Part shown: positions 25,051-38,200 of the stretch, piece by piece | How the letters are laid out: every line of letters starts with the position of its first letter | How positions within the stretch are numbered: position 1 is the first letter of the stretch | Source: Lichenostomus cassidix | Taxonomy: Eukaryota; Chordata; Aves; Passeriformes; Meliphagidae | DNA length: 64,000 nucleotides | Assembly: GCA_008360975.2 (NCBI GenBank) | Contig: CM039196.1 | Coordinates: 8,040,263-8,104,262 of the forward strand | Reading direction: 5' to 3' | Made by a program: the position numbers and the translations under genes | The notes under the pieces: model-generated | Database searches by the model: none | What the model was told of the DNA's origin: nothing | What the model saw: only the letters and a program-made list of their open reading frames with translations

Positions 25051-27551
25051 GGCTGCTAATCTTGACATTGGGTCACCCAGTGGTAATCCATTTGTTATCT
25101 CTGTTACATTTGTGAGAGCACACACACCCACTCCCTTTAGACTGCAGTAATTTATTTGGCCTATTTTATGTCTGATGGTCACTTGAAACTGTACCTCTTG
25201 CCTGTCAGCAGCTGTAGTTGTTTTGCTAAGTGACTATCTAAAGTGAGACTTCCTTGTGCAAATGTGTATTTTAGACACTGTCACCAGAAATGCAGTGGTT
25301 CTCCTCTCTCCCTACCCCTCCTGTCCCCTTCAGCTGTTTAGATTTCAGGACACATGGCTTAAATGAACGTATGCTTGGAGTTTGCAAAATGGCTTGAATG
25401 ACGGGAGAAATCGGATCACACAATGAGAGTTCAGAACCCAGCCACCAATTGGTACAGCAGGAGTCTGCAGCTCCCTTACGTTCATTATTGTCTCAGCATA
25501 ACATCCAGCACTGTGTGTTTCTCATGTCCCCTCGAAAAATGGGAATGCAATTGAAACGAGCGGGCGGAGGAATGTCCCCTCCCTGCGAGTGGGGCTGTCA
25601 GCCTCTGCTCTCTGTGGTACCCCAAGGGCTGTGCAGATCGGGGAGGAGAAGGGCCTGCACACCTTGTGCCTTCTTTGCTTACACTGGAGAATCTCCAGCT
25701 TATCCTGCCAGTGCAGTGACTGCATGTGGAGGAGGGGGAGAGGTTGTGTTGCAAGCTCTGAGAAAATTAGTTGTCTCTATTTTATCTTTTGCAGCTGCAG
25801 CACTTTTTTTTTTCTCCCCTCATCATTCCCCCCTCCCCATGCGAGTGGTATGTCTGAACCATATCCTTCAAAACCAGTTTTCTAAGCAGATTAGATGGGC
25901 AGCAGAGACAGCTATGCAATCAGGCAAAAATGTGCACTCAAGCCTTCATTTCATGCAGTGGCCAGAGCAGTAAGTGTCTACCACCTGCATTTTTTTCCTT
26001 CATTCTCTCCCTTTGCTGTTATTCTATAGTGCTGTTTTCTGTCACTGTTGTAGACTGAAACAAAATGCTTGTTCTGATCCTTAATTATGTAAAAATTAGG
26101 GAGGGGAAGGAAGTTGGGTTCCATGCTAATACTCATTAACATGAAACGTAGAGCGTGCTCCCGAGCTGGCATGCTTCACCATGCAAAGTGACATTTGCTC
26201 CCTGTGAGCGTGTGGAAGTGTAATCTGGGGATTACCCTCAGGTCCTCTAATACCAATCCTCCCCTGACCAGTCTGGAAAACCAGTGTCTAAGTTTACTGC
26301 TCCTTTGAATTCAGTATACTCCCCTGGACTGCCACTGCATGTGAATTTGGTCTCTTGCTACCCCATATCTTTCAGTGCTCCCTGTCAGCCTTGTTGCACG
26401 CTAGGAATCTGACAATAATGGTCTTCACCTGCTTTGAGATATCATGGGAACTTTTAAGCATTGGTATTGGTTTCATGTCTGGTCTCTTATAGGACAAGCT
26501 GAATTTGGGACTAAGCTCTCCAGACAAGTTTGGAAACCTTATGTCTTGTTCAGTGTGGGTGGAAAATGGGGATAGGTTAGTGGGCTGAGTGGCAGACCTG
26601 AGGAAGAGAGACTTGAGTAAGCCTTGGCTGTCTTCCAAGAGAGGAAACAGAGCAAAGTGTCCCAGGAGACACTTGTTGCTCCTCTGGAGGAACCCAAAGC
26701 AAGGTGATCAAGAACTGCTTCTTACTATGAGTCTGGAGAAGCAGGGAAGAGAAGCTGTATGATAAAACTAGAAAAGAGATATTGGAGATTGAGGTTTGGG
26801 GGGGCAAAGAGAGGAGGAGAGAAAATAAACTTTTTATCTTCCATAGAGGGTATGAAGAAGGAAAGAAAGAGAAACTAACCTGAAGTCTTTAGAGTGCTTT
26901 GCAGGGTAAGAAAGAACCTACTATAAGTCCAGACAAACAAAGTTTTATTTGAAATACCAGTATAAAAGTGTGCTTTAACATGTTGGCATGATGCACTTGA
27001 TTATCTTCTGCTGACCCCTCAAAATTAAAAAATTTGAGAAGAGAAAAAAATTGCAAACAAGAGAGACTCTATCTTGCTGGTAAAAAGGGGGTGAAAAAGT
27101 GGGTGGAAAGCTGGTTGAATGTGTCAACCACAAAAGTGGTGAGATACGGTCGTAGAGAATTCAGGTTTTAAAACACAAGGAAATCGTGCAGAGATATTTC
27201 TCACACTGGCTCGTAAATAGCATCTTTGAGTGTGCAGCATTGCCAAGTTTACCCTTGTTACAGGGGCAACTTACAGTAAGTTCCCACCAAAGCCATACAC
27301 CATCTGTTTGAATTACTTAGAGGAAAGGTTCGTCTCCTTATTCCCCTTCTATTAGATGTGACAGATTAATGTCTTTGAGGGCAGATCACTGTTAGGCTAA
27401 ATCTTTCTCTGGTTATGATTCCTTATAACTATAAAACAGTCACAAGGTTATGAGATTTAAAAAGAGAGGTTTATTGCAGTTTCCAACACTGAAACTACAG
27501 GCTAAGTGTCTCTCCTTCCTTTTTTTTCAAGAGTAAATCAAATCCATACAT

Positions 27552-27567
27552 ACACACACACACACAC
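27552..27567 (+). repeat. (AC)8 microsatellite
   Basis: Eight AC units preceded by CATACAT. Confidence 0.9.
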
Positions 27568-30500
27568 TGCCTTCTCTCAGATCTACAGACCTGGGGGAAG
27601 AACATATACTACAAGAGCAGCATTTTAGAGTCTTACAGGAAAACTACTAAAACAGCTTTGTGTGAATGCATAGTTATCTGCCCTCTGAGTCCTCTCCACT
27701 TGTTTTAAGAACTGGTTGCTGAGCACGAATTGGTGGCACCCCTAATGTTTGGGGCAGAACTCGGAGCTTTCAGCAGCTCCACCAGCAGTTGTCTCTACCC
27801 AATTCTCACAAAAGCTGTGTCGGTGCCTTGGTGTGAAGCAGCAAGGGATCGACTGTTCAGACATCTGTTGCAAACCCCCTGGTTCAATACTTGTCTGACT
27901 CTAAACTAGTCGTTAAACTCGGCTGATGAACTAAATCCTACGGTCCTTGGGTCACGCCAGGAGCTGTGTAGGAGGCAGAAGGGTGCTGATATTGCTATAA
28001 TTTAAGTTCCCTGCTCAGGAAGTTTCTGCAGGGGTGAGATTTGTTCACTGTATTATTTTTAAGCCAGTTTGTAAGAATGCTGCGGTGGTCAGTAGGAGAC
28101 TGATCTGAATTTTCCTTGGAGTGGCTTTTTCAGGAAACAGTGTAGTTTCTTTAAAATTAAAACATTATTTTTCTCCTAGAAAAGCCCAGTGCTAGATTTC
28201 TGATCACCTGTAAGATTAATAAACTAGCCTTTTACCAGATGTTACATTGACCTGTCTATGCTGCCTGAATGGGAACACCTCTTTTCTTTGCTTTTCTCTA
28301 ACTGATCTGAAGGGCTTCACTCGGGATTGGTTCAAAACATTGCATTGGATGCCAGGTCATCCTTGACTGCTCAGGGAGCTCTTGACTGATGTACCTATTC
28401 TGCTGGACTCCAAGGAGCTTGGCCTTCCCATATGGCAGTGCAGGTCTCCCAGGAGCCATGCTGTGCCACAGGAGACCTTGGTGTGTGTTTTAGGAACTTC
28501 CTTCCAGCACGGGAGTCAGATCCAGAAGTGAGGCAAGGGTTACCAGGCTGCCAAGCTGCAGTGACTGAGGCAGTGCAACACTGTGGGAATAAAAGCAGCT
28601 CAACATTGTACTGACTCAGAACAAAATTTCTCAGGTCAGGTCACCAAACCAAAATGCACTAACTTTGGTTTCAGTAATGTAAAATATTCCATTTCAAATG
28701 ACACAAAATGCACCAGTGTTCTCATATAGGTTTCCTTTTTTTTGTTTCTTTCTTTCTTTTTAAACTTGTGAACTTCCGTTCTACAGAGTCTCTAATTTCA
28801 GTTTTTCTCCCTGAATTGGGATGAGAGCAAATGTTGAAATACTGGAATTTCTTCCTTTCTGGGGAGGAGGCAGCTGATGAGTAAGAGCAACCAGTTTCAG
28901 GGTTGGGACAGCTGACTCTGAAGCCCTGTACACTGGAGCAGAGCAGGCGATGGAGGGGCTGATAGGTGATGGAGGGGAGGGGAACACACTGGCAGAAGGA
29001 GGGAAGTAGGAGACAGGAATGAGAAGCAGCAACGAAGGCTAGAATAAAAGATAAGGAGGAGAGAGCAGAAGTTTCTGCTTGGCTCCCTGGGCTGTAGGAA
29101 CAGCTCTGGTTTTGTGTGTTCACTGCTTGCCATGCCCAGCTCAGCACCCAGTGCTTGGCTGAGTGTCCAGCAGATGTGAGGGATGGTGCCACACTGAGAG
29201 CTCCTGTCACAGAGCACAGGAGGAGCTCCATGGAAAGGGCAGGGGCTGGGTGAGGTGGAGCTGGTGGGTCACACCAGCGCACAAGCAGGCAGTTTCACTT
29301 CTGCTCGCGGAGCAGTTGAGTCCTCCTGTGCAAATGGAACAGGGGGTGAATGCAGGATCAAAAGCTGAGCACTTCTGAGCTCTCATCCTGGCTCTCAGCA
29401 GGGCACTGCAGCCCTTGTGAGTTATAGACTCTCTGCCACTGAGTCTTTTTCTGCAAAGCAGAAAGAACAGGAATACTCATCTCTGGTGGGACTGGGAAGG
29501 AGCACTAGTGACCGTTCCTAACACTGCAGAGTGTTTATTATGCTGATCCTTTTATTATTTAGCAAGTTTCTTGACTTTTTAAAAAAATATACCAAATTGA
29601 TACACTCCATCCATCAGCAATGCCCTCGAGGAATGAGTAGCTAATTAGAGAGCAGGACTTGTGAAAAGACAAACCTGGGTTATGCACAGAACAGGTTTCT
29701 CCAGTATTTATTGCCTACGTTACTGGCCAAGCTTCCTTGTAAGTAATAGTCAAATAATCGGCCTGGGTCCTTTTGTGAATGGCTTGAGTCTGTGTGGTCC
29801 CTCCTTTGTTAGAGCAACTCATGGTTTCTGAAAGCTTCTGCACCCCCTGTTCTGAACAGCAGAGCCTGGTGGCACCAGCTGCTTCTGCCTGGAACAAACA
29901 TTTGCATGTGACATTAAAAAGAAAAAGGTAGTTTCAAAATGTATTTTCTTTTCCTTATCCTCTCATTTTTTAGCCCTAGTTCAAACTCTGAAAATATTTA
30001 AAATATTAATATATTTAGCTTTTGCTACAAGCATATTTTAAACAAGTAAAGCTTGAAGAGGAAAGAGAAATCTTTCCTTCAGAAATAAAACAGCAGCCAG
30101 TGTTTGGAAATATTTTAACAATAGACCATATGGGAGTCCCAAACTATTAAGCTTTATTATTCAGAAGGCGGAAAATGTGGTTTGATATTCAATTGATATA
30201 CAGCATAAATGAGAGCCGCAAACTCGGCTCCCTTGAGCTGGGATTCAGATGTTCTCTTGAATATAATAACTAACGCTTTGGCCTAGTTCCACAGAATGCA
30301 TCCAGCCTGCTGATCACAAGCCAAGAAACTGTAGGCTTTTTTTTCCTTCCCCTCTCTTCTCCAAAGTACTTTCCTCTCCTGCCAGCGTGAGCTTTTGGCC
30401 TGAATATAAATCTCCTGATACTGGATGCGTATAGAAAGTGGGGAGGATGCTAATGGTGCACAGCAGTGGAGCTGTGTGTGTGCATGTGTGTGTTTGTTTT

Positions 30501-33500
30501 TCTTCTGCTTTAATGGTAAGGTTTTCCCCTCGCAATGTGCTCTCAGGGGATTACATTGGTCATCCTAGGTGGGAGCTTCTTTGTTCTTGCTTCAGAGTTT
30601 GTTTCTGAGTACTGTGGGAGCAGGTGAACATCTTTTGGGGTTACTGTGAAGTGACGCCAGAGACCAGGAGAGTGTGGAATTTATTGGAGGGAGAGACTGG
30701 AAGTGGTTTCAGTTTCTTTTCCCTTTTTTTTTTTTTCCCTGGTTTGATTTGCATATATTTATAATTGCTGTTTCCCCTTTCTATCACATCTCTCTTAACG
30801 TTCTCTCTTATGGGGAAAAGAAGTCATAAAAGCTGCTTATAAAATATTACATGCATGAACTAAGATTGCCTGTATGCAAAGGGAGACTGAAAGGTAGACT
30901 GATACTGTGATCAACTAATGGCAGACTGGATCACCCATTTTTTGACTCAGGATCCTTTTGGCACTGACATGCACAGCTGTGTTGGGTCCTATCTGTTCTA
31001 TCCTCTCAGGATCTCTGTGGTTTGTGATTTCCCCTGAGTAGGCAGGAGACACTATAGGGTATCTCACATTTTTCTGTAGAAGTGATGAGCCCAAGAAAAA
31101 GACTCCCACTTTATGTGTGAGTCCAGGAATGCCTGTAATACAGAACACTGGAGAGAATATAAATTAGGCATGCTGAATGTGAAGTTTAGTTTTGGCTTCT
31201 GTCTTTTCTCCATTTCTCTTTTCAGTTCCTCATGATAGGTTAAATTTTCCGTGTTTTCATCTCAACCCACACTCAAATTTTTTCCTTTGGGGAAAACTGG
31301 AGCAAAATCAATTTTAGGGCAATTTTTCAAGCCTCCTTGACTTGCACTTACATCTGTTTGGTGTGGGGGAGTGGAATTTTATCATAAAACGTTTGATTTA
31401 TTTAATGTATTCAATAAGCGTCGAAGATGTGCCAGGTACTTTCTCAGCCCTTTTGGATGAGAAATCTTGCAAGCTAAGAACTTCATAAACAAAGAAGTTC
31501 CAGAACTCAAAATTTCCCTGCTGTTAAGGTCTCCATATATCTAAGGAATAAACCAGGCTTGAACAAAGCAGATCGTAAGACTTGTAAAGTACAAAATGTC
31601 ACAGGCAGTACTGATGAGATCTGTGATAGGAACAACTATTTTTTTTTCCAACATATTTCCTGATCCTGTTATCTGCCCAGTTTAAAACAAACTCAGCTGA
31701 GATGTGTCCATGCAGCAGCTCTACTTTCATTGCAACTGTGAGTCAATGTCTATTGGTGAAGCTGCTGCTATGAGTGTGTGATGTACTAAGGGCTCATCTA
31801 AACAGGGTCATTGATTGAGACAAAGGTAAGTTACAAATTGAATGGAAGAGCTATTCTCAGTTAACTTCATCATCCTAATGAAGAGGCGATTTGGAATAGT
31901 TAATAAGGAATAGCTGTTCTGGAATAATCCCTTTTTAAGACAACCCCTCACTCTTTCTGTAATTGCATTCCAGGGAGCTATTCTGTACTGAATCAGCATG
32001 GGATAGAGTGCCTAGAAGACGTTCAGACCAAGCACAGCTAGTGGTGAGTGGGCAATACACACTGGGATGCCCTATTGCAACTATTATGAGTGAGCAGCAG
32101 AATAGCCAGACTGGTTGCCTGTACATTTCTCTAAAAGGCAACTGAAAGTAAATATGAAAATCACGGTACAAAGGCCTCTGTCTTAGCAGGGATGAAGTCT
32201 GAGCTGCCTGTTACTGTCTGAGCATTTAGCCTGGTGTTACGGACAGAATGCATGTCTCAACCCGTAACTGATCACAATTTGATTAAATGTTGGGGTGTGG
32301 AAAGGACTTGTGTGCTTTTTCCCAATGTGTATATTTACATCATTATGTGGGAGCAATCAATTTATCAAACCCATCTGGTTATTCAATAGTGGGGAAAGAT
32401 GGTTGGAAGAAAATGTGTATTGTTTTTAAGGTGGATAGAAAATTGGTTTAAAAGAAATTCACACAATCTTTTTCTTTTGAGGAGAACCTACACTAACAAA
32501 CTAATAAAGTAAAGGAAAATCCAGTAATTTATAATTGCCAATAATATATAATGCCATGAATATTTTCCTGCAACATAAAATTTTGTGCTTGTCCTTGCCA
32601 AGGAGGATGGACTGGAGCAGACATGGTGCTCTTGTGCTTTAGTACATGTAGTTGTGATATGGCTGCTGTTAATTCACAGTTCTCTTGACTTTTGGAATTC
32701 ATCCCTTCCCTTAAAAGGGAAGGTGGCAGCCTGGAGTAGAGAAGCTCCAACTCTGCAGCCCTCTGGATGTTAATCCACCCCGACTTTCTTAAGCCTCCTA
32801 CTTAAATCATTATCTTAATGAATCACCATTGCTGCTATCTTCAGCGCTACACAGGAACATGCAAATTTTAAACAGCCTGGGGGAAAGCCCTTTTTGTCTG
32901 TAAAGTGCTCTGATACTTGCATTTAGATGTTGCCATGATAGGTACCTTGGCTCCTGCTTTCTGCCTAACCCCTTGGATAGATCCTGGAGTGTAGCTCTCC
33001 CCAGTGCCTGCTGGGCAGCTCTCAGGGCTCTCTGAGAAGGGATGGATGTGATGATTCTGCTACTGACTGGGAGCAGCAGCTTGAGCTCAGGCAGTTGAAA
33101 CCAGATCACTCCACCATTGTCCTTCAGCTGAGGGCCTCTTGGCTGTGCTTTTCTGTAGCTGCAGAATGGCAAGGAGATAAGGGAGTGAGGATGTGGGTCC
33201 CTCCTTAGCTCTGCAGTTGCCATTTTCACTTTGGGCAAATTTCTTCATCTCTTCACTTGAATTTTTTTCACAGCTCAAATAAACCATGCAAATGTTTATA
33301 GACCAACTAAATTTTCTCCCAAGTCCGAATCAAGGAATTTGATACAAAAGGAAGATTACAGCTTGCTAGAAAAACATTTGTTTGAGGAAAAACTGAACAT
33401 AATGAAGCCACTGCAAACTGTCTCCAAGATTTTCAACATTGTGTTGTCCAAATTTTTCCTTGATGATTCAATTTGGCTACATATTGAGCTCTGCCCACTT

Positions 33501-36169
33501 CAGCTCTCCCAGCTGACCATTTGAGAAATCTTTACTTGTAAATGGTGGAGACTGAGAGAGAGCCATGTAGAGCTGTTTCAGATGGCAAATCTTTGTGGTT
33601 ATTTACAAAATGTATTGAAAGATTTGATTCCTTTATTCATTAAACCAAGAGCTGAAGAGGCTGTTTGCAAATGTCCTAAATGATAAGAAGTACCCTTCTC
33701 AAACTGTAAAGTCTATTCATCCATTGTCCCTTTTCCATGGCTTAGAAGTACAGTCCATTCCCTTACTATGGGTGAGTTTTCCTCACCAGTAGTAGTTCTG
33801 CTTCTGGAACAATGGCAGGATAAATGTGGAAGATACCAGGTGAACAGGGATCCTTTAGTTTCAGCTAGGAGAGGACCTTATTAACAGAACTGAGCTTAAA
33901 ATGCATTTTCTGTGATAACATTATCAGTTGTCAATTCCTACCGGGAGAGTTATACCCACAAGAGGCCGGACCATTTATCTCAAGGAGGGCATCCTCATTC
34001 CCTCATTCTTCTCAGCCAAATCTTCTCTGAAACAAGTTGAGCTGGAGGTGGATACTTCCACACTAAGAAGAATGCAGCTTCTGAATTGGTTAGCAAAGCA
34101 AGGGGATATGAACAAAGAGTACATGCTGACTTTTTGTAGCTCAAGACCTGGACAGGAGTCCAAGTCTGAGGCAGGAGATATGACCTGTTTCCTCACACAT
34201 TTGTTCACTCCTTTCTGGAAAACAGCAAGGAACTAGCCCTGTGACTTGAGTGACTCAAATGTATTTCCCTGCTTGGTGTAGCTCTGAACAGACTGCCACT
34301 TTCTTGCAACAGTGTTTAAGGCACTCTGTAAACTGCTTTACAGTGATCACTTTTCTGTTTATTGTGCGCAGGCTGTTGTGTTCTCTGTGTTCAAGCTCTT
34401 GGCTGGTTCTGATCCCTCATGGGGTGGCAGCATTATATACAGGAGGTAAATTAACTAAGGAATTGTCTATTAGATTCAGGACCATAAGTGTCAGTCAGAG
34501 TAGGGATTTCAGAAGAAATATCAGAAGTGAGTTATACATGTGTGTGTATATTATGTGTGTATTTCAAAAGTGAAAATAGAGGTGACTGACATTTGAAGCT
34601 GAGTGCTAAACTTAAACACAACTTTTTCTCATTCCAGTCTTAGAAAGTCATGGTGATGGGTGTGGGCAGGTCTCTGGCTGACTTTCTGAATTGCCTTTAT
34701 GTCAGAACTCCAACAAGGGATTTGGGAGAATTTCTCATCCTATTGAGTAAAAGGGATGTTCTATCCCACATAGTTTCCTTAGGAAACAGAAGGAAAGGGA
34801 TTCTTCTCCACATTTCTTTACACACTCAGTGTGTTTTTGCAGGCACTGTGTGCAAAATGTTCAGCAAATGAGATATCCAAAAGGAATGTTTCAATATGAT
34901 GAACTGGATTACTTTATTCCCCCAGCATTTGCACACTGTCTTATGCTCATGGGTAGTCATTGATTTTTGTTAATGTAGAAAGGTTGTTACTTCTACAGTT
35001 ACCTCAGTCAAATTCAGAGGTTTGCAACTATGGAAATTATATGTATCTGTGCTATTATTTTGTTAATCTGTCTTGAGCTACTTTTGTTAACTGCATGTTC
35101 ATAAGAGTCTGTGTTTGCTCAAATTACTTGCTCAGTTTTCTGGTCAGGTGTGCTGAGAGTCAGTGTTTCAGTTTCTAACTTTGGTTTTTATTATCTTTCT
35201 CCTGATGTGTTACTACTGCCTCCCAGAAATTCTGAAACTGTGGTCAGACAAACTGCTCTGATGTTTCCACCCAGTGTTTGCTAATTCAGCAGCACCTGAG
35301 TTGCTTATAAGAAGCACAGAGAAACCGCAGCTGAGCACTGTGACTGGCAGTGCTGTGTGAACAAGTGATGCATGCAGCACTGCACAGGTAGAGGGGTTTT
35401 AATCTGCAAGCATATCTATCATTAATTTTAAGGCCTTTTGGAACTGTGGTAACCCAGCTAAGAGAGGGGAGATAAGCCAAGCGATTACATGGAGCAGCTC
35501 TGTTTGGTGAAGCACGTCTTTTGGGATTAGTAGGGGCTCATGAGGCAGGGTAGTGATTTGTGCATCACAGTGCCAAGTCTGACTGATCCTTCAGGAAGTC
35601 ACTCATTTGTGGGGACTCCTGGGAAATTTCTTAAGACTGGGATATTTGCTGGGAAAAGATAGAGAAAGTTTCCTTGGTTTGTCAGTATAGATTTTAATGC
35701 AACAATGCTCCCCCATGCTTGCTGGGGACAACCATGTCCTTTCTGCTTCTCTGGTTTGTGGACCTTCTTGCTGGGTGTACAGGTGAAAGAAAGTAGCCAT
35801 GAGCTTTGAGTGGCTGCAAACTGCTGTGCTTTTGGGGAGACTTTGAAAAATGGCAGGGATTTGAAAGCTGAGATTTTGACTGACTTGAATTGGGTAAAAC
35901 TGTGAAAAATTGGGTAAAATTGAAGAACTGTGGCAGCAGTTGTTGGAAGAAGAAAAAATTTCACCTGTCATCTCAGAAACTTAAGACTACTTAAGAGCAT
36001 TCTGAAGTGAGTCCCTAGAAAGTTCTTGTAGAAAGACAAATGGCCATCTGGGAGGAAATGCTGTACTCCCTGAAGAAACAACAAACTCTCTGGATGTTTA
36101 CCCAAGCTGGTAAACCAAACAGAAACCATCAGTGTGCTGCTGGGTAAATCCAGTGTCTTAGGCTCTGTG

Positions 36170-36570
36170 CAGTTCTGATCACCACCTTCAGAGGTAGTGG
36201 AGGGCTAAGGAAAGTCCAGAGGAAAGTCAGTCACTGTGATTTCTCTTTGCCATAGAGAAGAGATGACATATTACAGAAATTGCAGATGTGTTGTATTGTC
36301 CTGAATGGGGTGGGGAAGGGGAGTAGGGAGTGATCCTTCACGGTTCCTGTGCTTGCTAAATTGATTCAAAGCAGGCAAAGAAGAGGCACTCTGTCAAGCA
36401 GCAGTTACCACGTGAAACTCATTGCCACAGGGTGTTATGGATAGCAGAAGTCTAAACAGATTGAAAAATCGATGAAGGACAGATAAGTTCTTATTAAAAG
36501 TGATGGCCTGGGTGCAACCTCTGGATCAGGAGATCTTTAACAACTGCACAGGGTGTAAGAAGGAAAAAGA
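36170..36570 (+). mobile_element. Old, diverged CR1 LINE 3' fragment
   Basis: The order of blocks matches old CR1 lineages: GCAGTTCTGATCACC, AAAGTCCAGAGGAAAGTCA, an AGAGAAGAGATGA block, GTGAAACTCATTGCCACAGG, and near the end GGGTGCAACCTCTGGATCAGG. Divergence and indels are high and no frame is open across it, so it is much older than the copy at 47.1 kb. Boundaries are approximate, because both ends fade into unique sequence. The subfamily cannot be named by eye. Confidence 0.75.
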
Positions 36571-36898
36571 CTGTCTGTATTCTATGTCATTGCTTTTCCT
36601 CTCTCTCTGCCATCCCTCACTTTTTTTTCTTCTTGGTCCTATTCTGGCTGCTCCTGAAGAACAGAGAGCTAGACCTTTGCTCTTATAACATGGCTATTTT
36701 TATAGCTCAAAACTAGAAAGGAAACCAGCTACCCTGCAGTGTGGGAAACTAGTTTTGCCTTGCAGCCCACAGGTAACGTAAAGCACGCTGAAATTGAGAG
36801 AATTAGGAGTCAAATACCTAAAAATATGTATATGTTATAAAATGTCTCTGTAGCCTGCACCTTCTTTAAAACTCTGAGTTAACAGGAAGCTGAGCTTG

Positions 36899-37744
36899 TT
36901 AACAAAGTTGTATGTCACTACAATGTTTCCAGTTACTTTTCACACTTTCTCCTCTCCGTGCTACAGTCAGTTGAGTCACTGATAATGCACCTAATGAGCT
37001 GACTTGGGCATTTTTAACTCGAGTAGTAGTGACACCTTGGGCTGGAAGTTGAGGATGGCTGCCCTCCACAGAAAGGACTGGGGAGCATGACGGGGAAGGA
37101 AGAAGCAGAAAGTTGGGAAGGAGCTGGAGAGAAGATATTAAAATCTCCTGTATATGTACAAAAGCAGGAAAGTGTAACGCAGAGGAGAGCTTGTAGTCCT
37201 GACTGCAACGGCAGCAGTCGGTCGGTATTTGGGAGGTGAAAAAATCAGTTTTACATTTTGCTAGACGACTGTACTGTAATACAGCAGTGCCTCCTGGCAG
37301 GGAAAGCAATGTAATGTAAAGCAATACCGCGTGCAAGAGCAGTTGGAGAGCTGTCAGAAGCTGAGTAGCTTGGAATGCTTCCACATGAACCTGGGAGCAG
37401 CGAGCTCGCTGCAGCGTGGCATTCCCCTGCCCCGAGGAGGAGAGCGGCTGCAGCGCAGGCGTCAATCGCCACCTTCCAGCACGGCTCAGCTCTCTGCAGG
37501 AGGCTTTTCTAGGCAAAATTGTGAGAGTTTCTTCCTTAGGAGATTTCTCTTCCAGCTCACAGAGCCCCTGTGAGTTCACATGCCAGGCTGTCCTGGGGCA
37601 AATGAATTTGTAGCTGTCAGCTGTCATTGCCTGGCACACCTGAGTACCCCAGGGCACAAAGCTGCCAGAGGGGTAGCAAAGGGCTGGAGCTCTCCAGAGT
37701 GGGCTGCAGAAAAGCTGCTGGTTCTGATTTGATGGGGTGAACAA
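36899..37744 (-). other. Long minus-strand open frame, coding status doubtful
   Basis: The frame is open for 281 codons. It opens at a TTG; the first true ATG is at 37627 and would give 242 residues. The translation is rich in Leu, Ser, Cys and Pro, with one hydrophobic stretch (about residues 128-150, LLTALQLLLHAVLLYITLL) that could span a membrane. I recognise no domain, repeat or family signature. The frame overlaps the CpG-enriched patch, where stop codons are rarer and three other frames are also open for 65-80 codons. Chance, or part of an unannotated non-coding transcript, is more likely than a protein. Confidence 0.12.
37180..37490. promoter_or_regulatory. CpG-enriched patch, candidate regulatory region
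   Basis: About 14 CpG sites, including GTCGGTCGG near 37218, ACCGCG at 37327-37332 and a cluster through 37400-37480. The density is lower than in the other two patches but well above background. It overlaps the long minus-strand open frame described separately. Confidence 0.3.
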
Positions 37745-37751
37745 GAAAGAC

Positions 37752-37775
37752 TTTTTTTTTTTTTTTTTTTTTTTT
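37752..37775 (+). repeat. T24 homopolymer
   Basis: An uninterrupted run of 24 T, followed by AACAG. It is the longest homopolymer in the window. On the plus strand it also resembles a polypyrimidine tract before an AG. Confidence 0.95.
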
Positions 37776-38160
37776 AACAGTTTCTATTTCCAGAGGGCTC
37801 TGGTGCAGGGCACTGGCTTTTATTCCAGTTTTTAGATTTTGGGTATACTTAGTAATCTTACTTGTGGTTTTTAAACCTCCTCTCTCCCCTTGCCCCCAGC
37901 ATTCTCCTTCCCTTCAAGCCCTCTGCCTCACTCTGTGTATTGATACTATAAATTGCTTGGTATGATAGGTCCTCTTTCTTACTTGGAGCCACTGGATGCT
38001 ATTAAGTAATTGGTGGAAAAGCTTGTTTAAACATCACAACCCTATGTTATTTTTAAACTGCCCTTTGAGGTGGCTGAAATGCTACCAAAAGATTACTTTA
38101 ATACTGGACAAAGAACTTAATTAGGGAAAGGAAATAGTGTTCTTATTAGACTATTTCTGA

Positions 38161-38200
38161 GTAATCTTTCTTGTAAACAAGTAATCTTTCTTGTAAACAA
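38161..38200 (+). repeat. Perfect 20-bp tandem duplication
   Basis: GTAATCTTTCTTGTAAACAA occurs twice head to tail without any mismatch, which suggests a recent duplication. Confidence 0.97.

Larger units (their letters stand above)
20921..36169. other. Non-coding stretch, no gene seen
   Basis: The longest frames, 191 codons at 25398-25973 plus and 186 codons at 28722-29282 minus, show no recognisable protein. The stretch holds the 25.0-kb inverted repeat, an A16 tract, an (AC)8 tract and scattered POU-like motifs (ATGCTAAT 26123, ATGCAAAG 26181, ATTTGCAT 30747). Confidence 0.7.

Noticed and set aside
25398..25973. 191-codon plus-strand open frame starting with a true ATG
   Set aside because: No recognisable domain, no codon-like pattern, and three other frames are open over the same bases. 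About this length is expected by chance once or so in 64 kb.
28722..29282. 186-codon minus-strand open frame
   Set aside because: Low-complexity Ser/Pro/Leu-rich translation ending in a Lys-rich tract made from a T-rich run; two overlapping minus frames look equally open.
37752..37780. T24 plus AACAG as a retrocopy poly(A) tail (minus strand) or a splice acceptor (plus strand)
   Set aside because: No gene-like sequence adjoins it in the minus direction and no target-site duplication is visible; processed retrocopies are rare in birds. As an acceptor there is no supporting exon.
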